Source: an uncultured Chitinophagaceae bacterium (GTDB lineage Bacteria; Bacteroidota; Bacteroidia; Chitinophagales; Chitinophagaceae). Taken from it: a stretch of 41,744 bases of DNA. A program made the translations under genes and the position numbers. Positions 1 through 7,667 of the stretch are shown piece by piece (positions within the stretch are counted from its first letter, which is position 1; every line of letters starts with the position of its first letter). Location: the NCBI GenBank assembly GCA_903881425.1, contig CAIRTF010000012.1:1-41744 (forward strand), written 5' to 3'. A model generated the notes under the pieces. That model searched no databases, had not been told where the DNA came from, and was given only the letters and a program-made list of their open reading frames with translations.

Positions 1-456
1 GCCATCACCACTATATGCTAATGAAACTTTTTGTTGCTGATTCAGTTTATATGCTAATGCAACACCATCTGCTACGGCTAATTGCGGACCTAAATGCGAA
101 ATCATTCCGCAGATGAAATGTTCTTTACTCCCGAAATGAAAACTTCTTTCTCTTCCTTTACTATAACCATCCTGATTGCCTTGCCATTGATTGAATAATT
201 TATGCAATGGCATTTTTCGGGTGGTAAAAACACCAAGATTTCTATGCAAAGGCATAATCCATTCATCGGGCTGTAATGCAAGCGTAGAGCCAACTGCAAT
301 GGCTTCTTGCCCTATACCACTAAACCATTTGCTTATTTTACCCTGCCGCAATAACACTAACATTTTATCCTCGATCATTCTTGGTAATAATAATTGCTTA
401 TAAATATGAATGAGTTCGGACTCAGATAAATCTTTGCTGTGCTCTTTGAATTGCAT
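1..456 (-). CDS. 2-oxoacid dehydrogenase E1 component, alpha part (partial, runs off the window)
   Basis: This is the first 152 codons of a minus-strand gene that continues beyond base 1. The product begins MQFKEHSKDLSESELIHIYK and is open throughout. Seen: a GQEAIAVGSTLAL stretch followed by PLHRNLG, which is the substrate/ThDP pocket pattern of alpha subunits of pyruvate and branched-chain 2-oxoacid dehydrogenases. The window ends in SGDG, the start of the GDG(A/S) thiamine-diphosphate/Mg motif. In Bacteroidota this N-terminus usually belongs to a fused alpha-beta E1 of about 660 residues that decarboxylates branched-chain 2-oxoacids; whether it is fused here cannot be seen. The ATG at 454-456 is the only plausible start before the conserved region. 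Pyruvate versus branched-chain specificity is undetermined. Confidence 0.85.
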   Translation of the reverse strand, partial: MQFKEHSKDLSESELIHIYKQLLLPRMIEDKMLVLLRQGKISKWFSGIGQEAIAVGSTLALQPDEWIMPLHRNLGVFTTRKMPLHKLFNQWQGNQDGYSKGRERSFHFGSKEHFICGMISHLGPQLAVADGVALAYKLNQQQKVSLAYSGDG

Positions 457-480
457 GAGAGAAATTATGTACTCAAGTTA

Positions 481-517
481 TAAAAAAATATGGGACAGTT
501 TTTAATTGCCCCATATT
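481..517 (-). terminator. Intrinsic terminator of the BI-1 family gene
   Basis: Arms at 487-494 and 510-517 pair perfectly over 8 bp (AATATGGG/CCCATATT) with a 15-nt loop. Read on the minus strand the hairpin is followed by a run of seven T. It lies just past the stop of the gene at 540 and upstream of the E1 start at 456, so it would separate the two transcription units. Confidence 0.7.
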
Positions 518-539
518 AAATAAAGTATATTAGGAAAGA

Positions 540-1307
540 TTAGTTTCTTTTGGCGAAACGACTTAACAATTTCAATATTTCAATATATAACCAAACAATA
601 GTTACCAACAATGCAAATGCACCATACCATTCCATGAATTTAGGTGCCCCTGATTCTGATCCTTTTTCAATCATATCAAAATCCAGGATCAAATTCAATG
701 CAGCAATAGCAACAATAAATAAACTGATGCCAATACCCAATAAACTTGAATCGTACAAAAATGGCATGCTTACACCAAACATTCTAACGATCATAGAAAG
801 AAAATAAAATATAGCAATGCCAACTGTTGCAGTGATAATAACACTTTTAAATTTTTCTGTTGCTCTAATAATCCTGAAATTATACAACAGGAACATAGCA
901 ATAGCAACACCAAAAGTTAAACCAACTGCTTGCATTACCAATCCGGGATATGTTTTTTGAAAAGCATCATTCATAATAGCAGAAATACCACCAATAAACA
1001 ATCCTTCCAAAATTCCGTAAGCAGGTGCCAAATACGGAGCCCAGTTAGGTTTGAAAGAAATGGCAATGGCTGTTATAAGTCCGCCGAAAATGCCGATCAT
1101 CATCCACATATTCATACTTTGTAATGAACCAGCCTGATACAAGTTCCAGGAATATACGGCACCACCAATTACCATCAGCATCATAAATCCAAACTTATTC
1201 AATGTGCCACGAACACTCATTACACCTTGCAATTCTGCATTGCGTGTTGCTTCTCTGTTAAATATTTTCTGAGAAAGCGTGGGATTGCCTGATTCAAATA
1301 AAGCCAT
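540..1307 (-). CDS. Bax inhibitor-1/YccA family membrane protein
   Basis: The protein has 255 residues with seven hydrophobic segments (about 38-56, 67-85, 91-110, 124-145, 154-178, 190-212, 230-247) and a short soluble N-terminus containing NPTLSQKIF. That N-terminus and the following GTLNKFGF match the BaxI_1 subgroup of the TMBIM/BI-1 superfamily. Members are inner-membrane proteins; eukaryotic BI-1 and the bacterial homologue BsYetJ conduct calcium, but the physiological role of this bacterial subgroup is not established. Acidic residues sit in the last two membrane segments (LILDFDMIEKG and WLYIEIL), where the family places its pH-sensing aspartates. The gene is monocistronic, with a terminator at 481-517. 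The start ATG is at 1305-1307. Confidence 0.88.
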   Translation of the reverse strand: MALFESGNPTLSQKIFNREATRNAELQGVMSVRGTLNKFGFMMLMVIGGAVYSWNLYQAGSLQSMNMWMMIGIFGGLITAIAISFKPNWAPYLAPAYGILEGLFIGGISAIMNDAFQKTYPGLVMQAVGLTFGVAIAMFLLYNFRIIRATEKFKSVIITATVGIAIFYFLSMIVRMFGVSMPFLYDSSLLGIGISLFIVAIAALNLILDFDMIEKGSESGAPKFMEWYGAFALLVTIVWLYIEILKLLSRFAKRN

Positions 1308-1365
1308 AGTTTAAAATTTTTAATGTGTAAAGTTAATACAAGATAAAATTACAATTCCGTTAAAA

Positions 1366-2271
1366 CTATTTCAATTTTTTTAAGTTAGGATAATGGTCCA
1401 CTGTTTCAAAAACATAATTAGGATTACGCTTTAATAAAGTAATGAACTTTTCCAACGAGTCTGTATAGTTCTGATTGCGAAACATTCTGTCGTGTGATAA
1501 GATTACAATATGATTGATGGCATGCGTTTGATTCTTTGCCAAAATAGTATCTACCATAATCGCCATTTTTTCTGCACTTTGCACCGGATTAGCTGTTTTG
1601 CTATTGAAATGCCATTCTAAGTCCCAACCAATGACATTATATCCGGCACTGTCCAATTTTTCGCAAACACTATTCACCAATTTAGTGGATTTGAAAGAAT
1701 TATTGGTGATCCATGAACTGTTTCCGGGTAACCGAATAATTTTAAAAGGCACATGCAAACTTTGTTGTGCCTGAAAAAAATCTTGTTCCGCCATAAAAGG
1801 ATGATGATAAAAATATTTGTACTTATCGTTGGCATGCGTAAAACTGTGGTTGGCCAATAAAGTAGTTGGATAATTATCTCTGATCATATTCACCAATTGA
1901 TGACCATCCGATTTTCTGTCGGCATGTAATCCCACCATAAAAAAAGTAGATTTAACGCCCAATCTATCACACAAATCAAACACTGCCTCTGTTCCGTGTT
2001 GCGGACCATCATCAAAAGTTAAATAAATATATTGTTTGGATGAATCGTACACAATGGGTTCAAAGATGATGGGCATCATGGTATCAACAATCATTGGTCT
2101 GCCATGAAAATTATCTCTTTTTCTACCTGCTTTATTTGCCTGAATAGAGTCTTTTAAGGTGGGGGCAGGCTTCTTTTCTTCAGGGGGCTTTTCATTACAA
2201 CCGACTATTATACAGCAAAAGATCATCATCATCCATCTGCCAAAAACAATTCCTTTCTTATTCATTTTCAT
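1366..2271 (-). CDS. Polysaccharide deacetylase family lipoprotein (NodB homology domain)
   Basis: The product has 301 residues. The N-terminus is a lipoprotein signal ending in IIVGC (Cys25), so it should be membrane-anchored on the periplasmic side. The NodB/CE4 fold is shown by motif 1 TFDDGP (85-90), motif 2 HSFTH (142-146; the H-x3-H metal pair), motif 3 RLPGN and a WDLEWH stretch in the motif 4 region. CE4 enzymes remove N- or O-acetyl groups from peptidoglycan, chitin oligomers or other polysaccharides; the substrate here cannot be told. The linker after Cys25 is rich in Pro, Lys and Glu. A second ATG two codons in (MKM) is an equally possible start. It is divergent from korA across 148 bp that must hold both promoters. 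Confidence 0.88.
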   Translation of the reverse strand: MKMNKKGIVFGRWMMMIFCCIIVGCNEKPPEEKKPAPTLKDSIQANKAGRKRDNFHGRPMIVDTMMPIIFEPIVYDSSKQYIYLTFDDGPQHGTEAVFDLCDRLGVKSTFFMVGLHADRKSDGHQLVNMIRDNYPTTLLANHSFTHANDKYKYFYHHPFMAEQDFFQAQQSLHVPFKIIRLPGNSSWITNNSFKSTKLVNSVCEKLDSAGYNVIGWDLEWHFNSKTANPVQSAEKMAIMVDTILAKNQTHAINHIVILSHDRMFRNQNYTDSLEKFITLLKRNPNYVFETVDHYPNLKKLK

Positions 2272-2419
2272 ACAGGGGTTATATCATATTTTAAATAAAG
2301 ATAAGCGGTTGCAAACAATATGCCGTTCATGTTGCATCAGACAACTGTTTAAAAAATGAATGCCATTGCTGCGCAAGCAATGCAACTGTTACTTAACTTA
2401 GCAGCCACAAAATTTTAAG

Positions 2420-4267
2420 ATGAGTACAACAGACCAAATTTTACAGGATGTAGTGATCAAATTTGCAGGCGATAGTGGTGATGGTATGCAATTGACAGGT
2501 CAGCAGTTTACCAACAATACCGCATTATTAGGAATTGATTTAGCAACCTTTCCGGATTTCCCTGCCGAGATTCGTGCCCCGATAGGAACCTTACCGGGTG
2601 TAAGTGGTTTTCAATTACATTTTTCTTCTAACAAAGTATATACACCGGGAGATATTGCCGATGTATTGGTTGCGATGAATGCAGCTGCATTGAAAGTAAA
2701 TTTAAAAAGTATTAAACCGGGCGGAAAGATCATTGCCAATATTGATGGATTTGATTCGAAGAATTTACGTTTGGCAAATTATCCGGATGGTATCAATCCT
2801 TTAGAAGACGGAAGTTTGGATAGTTATGATTTGATTAAGATTGATGTTACCAAATTAACTCGTGAATCATTAAAAGATTTTACTGATTTAGGGGTGAAAG
2901 AAAGAGACCGGGCCAAGAATATGTTTGTATTAGGTTTTATTTATTGGATGTATAACAGAAGTTTAGAAAACACCATCGAATTCCTAAAAGAAAAATTCGG
3001 GAAAAAAGAAACCATTTTGCAAAGCAATATTAAAGTATTGCAAGCAGGTTATAATTATGGTGATACCACTGAAACATTTACTACCCGATATAAAGTTGAG
3101 AAAGCAAAAATGCCTGCAGGATTGTATCGCAGCATCATGGGTAATCAGGCATTAACATACGGATTGATTGCAGCGAGTGAAAAAAGTGGCTTACCCATTT
3201 TCTTAGGTTCTTACCCTATCACTCCGGCATCAGATATTTTACATGAATTAAGTAAGTATAAAAGTTTTGGTGTTAAAACATTTCAGGCCGAAGATGAAAT
3301 TGCAGCAATTACTTCTGCTATCGGCGCAAGCTATGGTGGTTTACTGGGTATCACTACAACCAGTGGTCCGGGTATGGCATTAAAAGCAGAAGCGATGGGA
3401 TTAGCAGTGATGTTAGAAATTCCATTGGTAATCGTGAACATTCAACGTGGCGGACCATCAACCGGTTTACCTACCAAAACAGAACAGAGTGATTTGATGC
3501 AAGCTTATTATGGCAGAAACGGCGAATGCCCGATGCCCGTGATTGCTTCATCTACACCAAGCGATTGTTTTGAAGTAGCTTATGAAGCATGCAGAATTGC
3601 ATTGCAACACATGACACCGGTTATTTTATTAAGTGATGGATATATTGCCAATGGTGCAGAGCCTTGGCGCTTCCCGACCTCCAATGATTTGAAACCAATC
3701 AATGTAAAATTCAAAACCAGTTTGGATGAAGGCGAAGAAAAATTCATGCCTTATAAAAGAGATGAAAAATTAGTTCGTCCATGGGCCATTCCGGGAACAG
3801 CGGGTTTTGAACATCGCATTGGTGGTTTGGAAAAACAAGATATTACCGGCAATGTAAGCTATGATGCAGATAACCATCAGCACATGGTTAAAACAAGACA
3901 AGCCAAAGTTGATAAGATCGCAGATCATATTCCTTTACAAAAAATGGATAGTGGTGCTGATAAAGGAAAAGTATTGGTACTTGGTTGGGGTTCTACTTAT
4001 GGTGCTATTAAAAGTGCAGTATTAGAATTACAGGCACAAGGCAAATCGGTGAGTCATGCACACATACGTTATATACGTCCTTTCCCTAAAAATTTGGGAG
4101 AAATCATCAGCAATTTTGAAACAGTATTGATTCCGGAAATTAATAACGGACAATTGGTAAAAATTATTCGTGATGAATATATGGTAGATGCCAAAGCCTA
4201 TAATAAAATTATGGGTGTGCCCATTACCAAAGGCGAATTGGTAGATGTGTTGAAGAAGATGTTGTAA
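2420..4267 (+). CDS. korA: 2-oxoacid:acceptor (ferredoxin) oxidoreductase, fused gamma-alpha subunit
   Basis: The protein has 615 residues. Residues 1 to about 190 are the gamma domain, starting VVIKFAGDSGDGMQLTG. The rest is the alpha (pyrimidine-binding) domain with YPITPASDIL (265-274), QAEDE (289-293) and TTTSGPGMALKAEAMGLA. The family oxidatively decarboxylates 2-oxoglutarate or a related 2-oxoacid to acyl-CoA and reduces ferredoxin or another acceptor. This subunit needs a beta subunit (KorB) that carries thiamine diphosphate and an Fe-S cluster. In Bacteroidota korB normally follows directly; here 368 bp of non-coding DNA and then an unrelated amidohydrolase follow. Substrate is inferred from the fused architecture, so 2-oxoglutarate is likely but not proven. 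Confidence 0.9.
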   Translation: MSTTDQILQDVVIKFAGDSGDGMQLTGQQFTNNTALLGIDLATFPDFPAEIRAPIGTLPGVSGFQLHFSSNKVYTPGDIADVLVAMNAAALKVNLKSIKPGGKIIANIDGFDSKNLRLANYPDGINPLEDGSLDSYDLIKIDVTKLTRESLKDFTDLGVKERDRAKNMFVLGFIYWMYNRSLENTIEFLKEKFGKKETILQSNIKVLQAGYNYGDTTETFTTRYKVEKAKMPAGLYRSIMGNQALTYGLIAASEKSGLPIFLGSYPITPASDILHELSKYKSFGVKTFQAEDEIAAITSAIGASYGGLLGITTTSGPGMALKAEAMGLAVMLEIPLVIVNIQRGGPSTGLPTKTEQSDLMQAYYGRNGECPMPVIASSTPSDCFEVAYEACRIALQHMTPVILLSDGYIANGAEPWRFPTSNDLKPINVKFKTSLDEGEEKFMPYKRDEKLVRPWAIPGTAGFEHRIGGLEKQDITGNVSYDADNHQHMVKTRQAKVDKIADHIPLQKMDSGADKGKVLVLGWGSTYGAIKSAVLELQAQGKSVSHAHIRYIRPFPKNLGEIISNFETVLIPEINNGQLVKIIRDEYMVDAKAYNKIMGVPITKGELVDVLKKML

Positions 4268-4271
4268 TTCA

Positions 4272-4298
4272 TGTCAGTCTGAGGCTCTCTGAGACTGA
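4272..4298. repeat. Dispersed imperfect palindrome, copy 1
   Basis: A 27-bp stretch with TCAGTCT (4274-4280) mirrored by AGACTGA (4292-4298) around a GAGGCTCTC core. It matches the copy at 7641-7667 at 20 of 27 positions by direct alignment. It lies five bases after the korA stop, as expected for a REP-like extragenic element. Confidence 0.55.
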
Positions 4299-4310
4299 TC
4301 AATATAATTA

Positions 4311-4353
4311 AATGCCCTTCGGAAGAGAAAAAAATAATCTTCAGAAGGGCATT
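4311..4353 (+). terminator. Long hairpin after korA, probable terminator
   Basis: The 16-nt arms 4311-4326 and 4338-4353 pair at 15 of 16 positions (AATGCCCTTC and its complement plus five more pairs after one mismatch), around an 11-nt A-rich loop. Only a short T run follows (4352-4354), so termination or 3'-end protection is plausible but less certain than a classic T-tailed site. Confidence 0.55.
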
Positions 4354-4517
4354 TTGCTGTTCAGAACGGCATCGTTCGTCTTCTTCACGGTATTAATTAG
4401 CTGTCTCGTGCTGAATTAGGTTGAGTAAAAATCCACCCAAATGGAATTAAAAGATCAGCAATATTGCAGTCATAAATCACAGCTATCCAAAACTTCCGAA
4501 GGATGCCTATCAATAGC

Positions 4518-4556
4518 AAAAGCAAATCATTCTAAGTTTGATTTGCTTTTTTATTT
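4518..4556 (+). terminator. T-tailed hairpin upstream of the amidohydrolase
   Basis: AAAAGCAAATC at 4518-4528 pairs perfectly over 11 bp with 4540-4550 around an 11-nt loop, and T-rich sequence follows. It would stop plus-strand transcripts about 80 bp before the amidohydrolase start. Since korA already has a hairpin at 4311-4353, it could serve a short transcript arising between them. Confidence 0.55.
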
Positions 4557-4635
4557 TCCTTCATTCCTTAAATTCCTTGCAAAAAAGAAATTCTCTTTAG
4601 TATATTCATCTTCTTAATCGCCAAAAACATTTATC

Positions 4636-5940
4636 ATGAGAAAAAAATTATTCTTGCCCATTGGCTTATTGTTGTGCATCATCGTTCATGCACAGGATAA
4701 ACCAATGGCATTTAAAGGTGCCCTCATCTATCCTATTAACGGTACGCCTATTCAAAACGGAACATTGATTGTTCAAGATGGAAAGATCATTGCAGTAGGT
4801 GATGCGAATACAAAAATTCCGGCCGATGCAATCATTACTGATGCAAAAGGTAAAGTGATCATGCCCGGCATTGTGGATACCCATTCACATCTCGGCGGAC
4901 CGGAAGGCGGCGATAATTCTGCTGCATTAAATCCGGATACCAGAGCATTCGATGCCATCAATCCAACAAGTGATGGATTTAAAAAAGCATTGGCAGGCGG
5001 ATTAACTACTTTAAATATTATGCCGGGCAGCGGACACTTAATGAGTGGTCAAACGGTTTATGTAAAAATGCGTGAAGCGAAAGTGATGGAAGACTTAATT
5101 ATTGTAAATGAAAAAGGGGTGTATGGCGGAATGAAAATGGCTAATGGAACAAATCCGATGCGTGGTACAACAGGTTTTCCGGGAACAAGAGCCAAGAGTG
5201 CAGCGATGGACAGAGACTTATTTGTAAAAGCACAGGAGTACAAAAAGAAAATGGAAAAAGCTGTAAAAGATTCTTCTAAAACTTTTGAAAGAGATTTAAG
5301 ATTAGAACCTCTGGTTGAAGTATTGCAGGGCAAACGTGTTGTGCATTTTCATACACATAAAGAGAATGATATTTTAACAGCTATTCGTTTAAGTAAAGAA
5401 TTCGGTTTTAGAGTGGTGTTGCATCATGTAAGTGAAGGATGGAAAGTATATGATGAGATTGCAAAAGCAGGTGTGCCTTGTTCAATCATTGTGATTGAAT
5501 CTCCCGGCGGTAAATTAGAAGCGATGGATTATTCCTCTGCCAATGGTGCTGCCTTATCGAATGCAGGTGTATTAACGGGTTTTCATACAGATGATGGCAT
5601 TACCGATTCTCGTTTACTCATTCGTGCTGCTGCAATGGCTGTAAGAGCAGGCATGAATAAAGACAAAGCATTGGAAGCATTAACCATCAACGGTGCAAAA
5701 ATGTTGGATTTGTCTTCTCGTATCGGTTCATTAGAAAAAGGAAAAGATGCTGACTTTATTATTTTATCCGGCGATCCATTCAGTGTTTATACAAAAGTTG
5801 AACAAACTTGGGTAGAAGGAAAAAAACGTTATGATATTAAAAATCCGGATGACAAAGCATTTTTGTTTGGCGGATTTAAAGTGTATTCAACCGAAAGAGA
5901 AGAATACATGAACCATGATGATGAAATCGGTAATCAATAA
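4636..5940 (+). CDS. Secreted amidohydrolase (imidazolonepropionase-like), catalytic member of a tandem pair
   Basis: The product has 434 residues. The signal peptide MRKKLFLPIGLLLCIIVHAQ points to export to the periplasm. The body is a composite-domain amidohydrolase: an N-terminal beta-sandwich strand set, then MPGIVDTHSHLGG with the first-strand metal ligands His83 and His85, and further histidines at VVHFHTH (237-241), VLHH (263-264) and FHTDD (317-320). These cover the usual metal-site positions of imidazolonepropionase-type and dipeptidase-type amidohydrolases. The C-terminus has SLEKGKDADFIILSGDPF, the typical closing strand. The substrate is unknown; a cyclic amide, dipeptide or N-acyl compound is possible. 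The stop is followed 19 bp later by the start of a divergent paralogue, so the two are very probably co-transcribed. Confidence 0.85.
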   Translation: MRKKLFLPIGLLLCIIVHAQDKPMAFKGALIYPINGTPIQNGTLIVQDGKIIAVGDANTKIPADAIITDAKGKVIMPGIVDTHSHLGGPEGGDNSAALNPDTRAFDAINPTSDGFKKALAGGLTTLNIMPGSGHLMSGQTVYVKMREAKVMEDLIIVNEKGVYGGMKMANGTNPMRGTTGFPGTRAKSAAMDRDLFVKAQEYKKKMEKAVKDSSKTFERDLRLEPLVEVLQGKRVVHFHTHKENDILTAIRLSKEFGFRVVLHHVSEGWKVYDEIAKAGVPCSIIVIESPGGKLEAMDYSSANGAALSNAGVLTGFHTDDGITDSRLLIRAAAMAVRAGMNKDKALEALTINGAKMLDLSSRIGSLEKGKDADFIILSGDPFSVYTKVEQTWVEGKKRYDIKNPDDKAFLFGGFKVYSTEREEYMNHDDEIGNQ

Positions 5941-5959
5941 ATCAATTAAAAAAATTAAA

Positions 5960-7168
5960 ATGAAACATTTATATAAAATAATTAGTTGCTTGTTATTGAT
6001 GCCATTCATCGCACAATCGCAAACAGCTATTAAAGCTGAAACTATTTATACCATCAGCGGTGCACCCATTAAAAATGGTGTTGTTTTAATTAAAGATGGA
6101 AAAATTGAAAGTGTGGGAACTGCAAAAGAAATTTCCATTCCAAAAAATTATACTGTTGTCAATGCAAAAATTGTTACACCGGGATTTGTGGATGCCAGAA
6201 GTGTAGTAGGTTTATCAGGTGCATTGAATATTCCAACAGATCAGGATCAATTAGAAAAATCATCTCCCATTCAACCTGAATTAAGAGCCATTGATGCATA
6301 TAACCCCGAAGAAAAATTAGTGGCTTATGTTAGAGACTATGGAGTTACCACCATGCATACCGGTCATGGCATTGGTGCATTGGTAAGTGGACAAACCATG
6401 ATCGTTAAAACAAAACCCGGAAAGATTGATGCTGTAACATTGGTACCAATGGAAATGTTGGCAATGACAATCGGTTCTTCTGTTCAGGGAAATTTTACCA
6501 GCCCGGGAACAAAAGCAAAACAAATTGCAATGATCAGAACGGAGTTGCTGAAAGCTCAAGGCTACATGCAAAAACAAAATGATAAAGACACATCTAAACG
6601 TCCGGCTACTGATTTAAAATATGAAGCATTAAGTAAATTATTGAAAGGCGAAGTGAAGGCATTGATCACAGTAAATTCTACTAACGATATCATGAATGCC
6701 ATTCGTTTAGCCAAAGAATTTAATTTTAAATTAGTGATTGATGGCGCAGCAGAAGCATACAAATTGATTGATGAAATAAAATCCGCTCATGCAGAAATTA
6801 TTTTACATGCAACGATGGCTCGCAATGGCGGCGATATGGTAAACATGACAAGAGAAAGTGCTGCCATCTTAACTGCTGCGGGCATTCCGGTTAGTATTGA
6901 AACCGGATATGAAGCGTATGTTCCTAAAACGCATGTGTTATTATTTGAAGCTGCATTGGCTGTTACTTATGGTTTACCTTATGAAGAAGGATTAAAAGCC
7001 ATTACATTAAATCCTGCTAAATTATTAGGCATTGATAAAAGAGTAGGCAGTATTGAAAAAGGTAAAGATGCCGATCTGGTTTTATTTGATGGAGATCCTT
7101 TTGAATACTTATCCAAAGTTTGTAAAGTAATGATCGATGGAAATTGGGTGAGTGATAATTGCAAATAA
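5960..7168 (+). CDS. Secreted amidohydrolase-like protein lacking the metal ligands (probable pseudoenzyme)
   Basis: The ATG at 5960 gives a clean signal peptide (MKHLYKIISCLLLMPFIAQS) and a 402-residue protein. A longer in-frame start at 5915 overlaps the previous gene and would bury the signal. The fold is that of its upstream neighbour, with matching stretches TIYTISGAPIKNGVVLIKDG, NAIRLAKEFNFKLVI and SIEKGKDADLVLFDGDPF. The catalytic histidines are gone: DTHSH of the partner reads DARSV here (Arg80, Val82), VVHFHTH reads ALITVNS, VLHH reads VIDG and FHTDD reads IETGY. It cannot build the usual binuclear or mononuclear site, so it is probably a structural or regulatory subunit of its neighbour or has a different activity. 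A T-tailed hairpin at 7183-7217 ends the operon. Confidence 0.82.
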   Translation: MKHLYKIISCLLLMPFIAQSQTAIKAETIYTISGAPIKNGVVLIKDGKIESVGTAKEISIPKNYTVVNAKIVTPGFVDARSVVGLSGALNIPTDQDQLEKSSPIQPELRAIDAYNPEEKLVAYVRDYGVTTMHTGHGIGALVSGQTMIVKTKPGKIDAVTLVPMEMLAMTIGSSVQGNFTSPGTKAKQIAMIRTELLKAQGYMQKQNDKDTSKRPATDLKYEALSKLLKGEVKALITVNSTNDIMNAIRLAKEFNFKLVIDGAAEAYKLIDEIKSAHAEIILHATMARNGGDMVNMTRESAAILTAAGIPVSIETGYEAYVPKTHVLLFEAALAVTYGLPYEEGLKAITLNPAKLLGIDKRVGSIEKGKDADLVLFDGDPFEYLSKVCKVMIDGNWVSDNCK

Positions 7169-7182
7169 AAATCAAACTATAA

Positions 7183-7217
7183 AAAAAGCTGCAAACAAAA
7201 ATTTGCAGCTTTTTATT
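7183..7217 (+). terminator. Intrinsic terminator of the amidohydrolase operon
   Basis: AAAAAGCTGCAAA at 7183-7195 pairs perfectly over 13 bp with 7202-7214 around a 6-nt loop and runs into T-rich sequence. It begins 14 bp after the pseudo-amidohydrolase stop and ends just before the MmcQ/YjbR start at 7230, so the next gene should have its own promoter or depend on read-through. Confidence 0.75.
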
Positions 7218-7229
7218 TTATATTTAATC

Positions 7230-7556
7230 ATGCATATTGAAGAATTAAGAGCATATTGTTTATCTAAAAAAGAGGCAGCAGAAACTTTGCCTTTTGGTCC
7301 GGATACTTTAGTATTTAAAGTAAACAACAAAGCATTTTTATTAACAGGATTAGATCAGCACCCTTTACAATTCAATGTAAAATGCGATCCCGATAAAGCC
7401 ATTGAGCTAAGAGAAGCCTATCCGCAATCTGTTTTACCGGGTTATCACATGAATAAAAAACATTGGAATACGATTATTATTGATGGAGTATTATCCAACA
7501 AACAATTAAAAGAGATGATTGATGATTCTTATAATTTGGTGAAGAAGAAAAAATAA
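7230..7556 (+). CDS. MmcQ/YjbR family small protein
   Basis: The product has 108 residues and begins MHIEELRAYCLSKKEAAETL. Motifs of the family are visible: PFGPDTLVFKV, LTGLD, FNVKCDPDKAIELRE, a PGYHMNKKHWNTI block and a Lys-rich end. Family members have a double-wing DNA-binding-like fold (CyaY-like) and are often called DNA-binding, but a firm cellular role is lacking. The ATG at 7230 is preferred to an in-frame upstream start at 7152 because the extension is read through the terminator hairpin and overlaps the amidohydrolase. The gene stands alone; palindromic repeats follow its stop. Confidence 0.85.
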   Translation: MHIEELRAYCLSKKEAAETLPFGPDTLVFKVNNKAFLLTGLDQHPLQFNVKCDPDKAIELREAYPQSVLPGYHMNKKHWNTIIIDGVLSNKQLKEMIDDSYNLVKKKK

Positions 7557-7566
7557 TTACGCCACA

Positions 7567-7667
7567 CTTCGAGAGCCTCAGTATGACAACGAGAATTTCA
7601 ATGTGACAATGAGAATTTCAGTGCTACAATTTATTTTTTATGTCATGCTGAGGTTCTCGAAGCATGA
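7567..7667. repeat. Inverted pair of the dispersed palindrome flanking a 20-bp tandem duplication
   Basis: The arms 7567-7587 and 7642-7662 are complementary at 19 of 21 positions (GTCATGCTGAGGTTCTCGAA on the right arm), giving a possible long stem with a 54-nt loop. The right copy extends to 7667 and matches the element at 4272-4298. Between the arms, 7585-7604 and 7605-7624 are 20-bp direct repeats sharing GAGAATTTCA. The unit sits between the convergent MmcQ/YjbR and nth genes, where it could also act as a bidirectional terminator or RNA-stabilising stem. It resembles dispersed TTCGACAAGCTCAGCATGA-type repeats I recall from bacterial genomes. Confidence 0.7.

Larger units (their letters stand above)
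4268..4635. other. Gap between korA and the amidohydrolase pair: repeat copy and two hairpins
   Basis: No convincing gene is present. The stretch holds one copy of a dispersed palindromic element (4272-4298), a long hairpin (4311-4353), about 165 bp of unassigned sequence and a T-tailed hairpin (4518-4556). An open frame from 4441 runs through the second hairpin, has no recognisable features and was not accepted. No remnant of korB is visible in any frame. Confidence 0.6.

Noticed and set aside
4441-4617. Small plus-strand open frame before the amidohydrolase
   Set aside because: It reads straight through the T-tailed hairpin at 4518-4556 and has no family-like features.
5915-5959. Longer start of the second amidohydrolase
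   Set aside because: It overlaps the first amidohydrolase and puts a basic extension before the signal peptide; the ATG at 5960 is cleaner.
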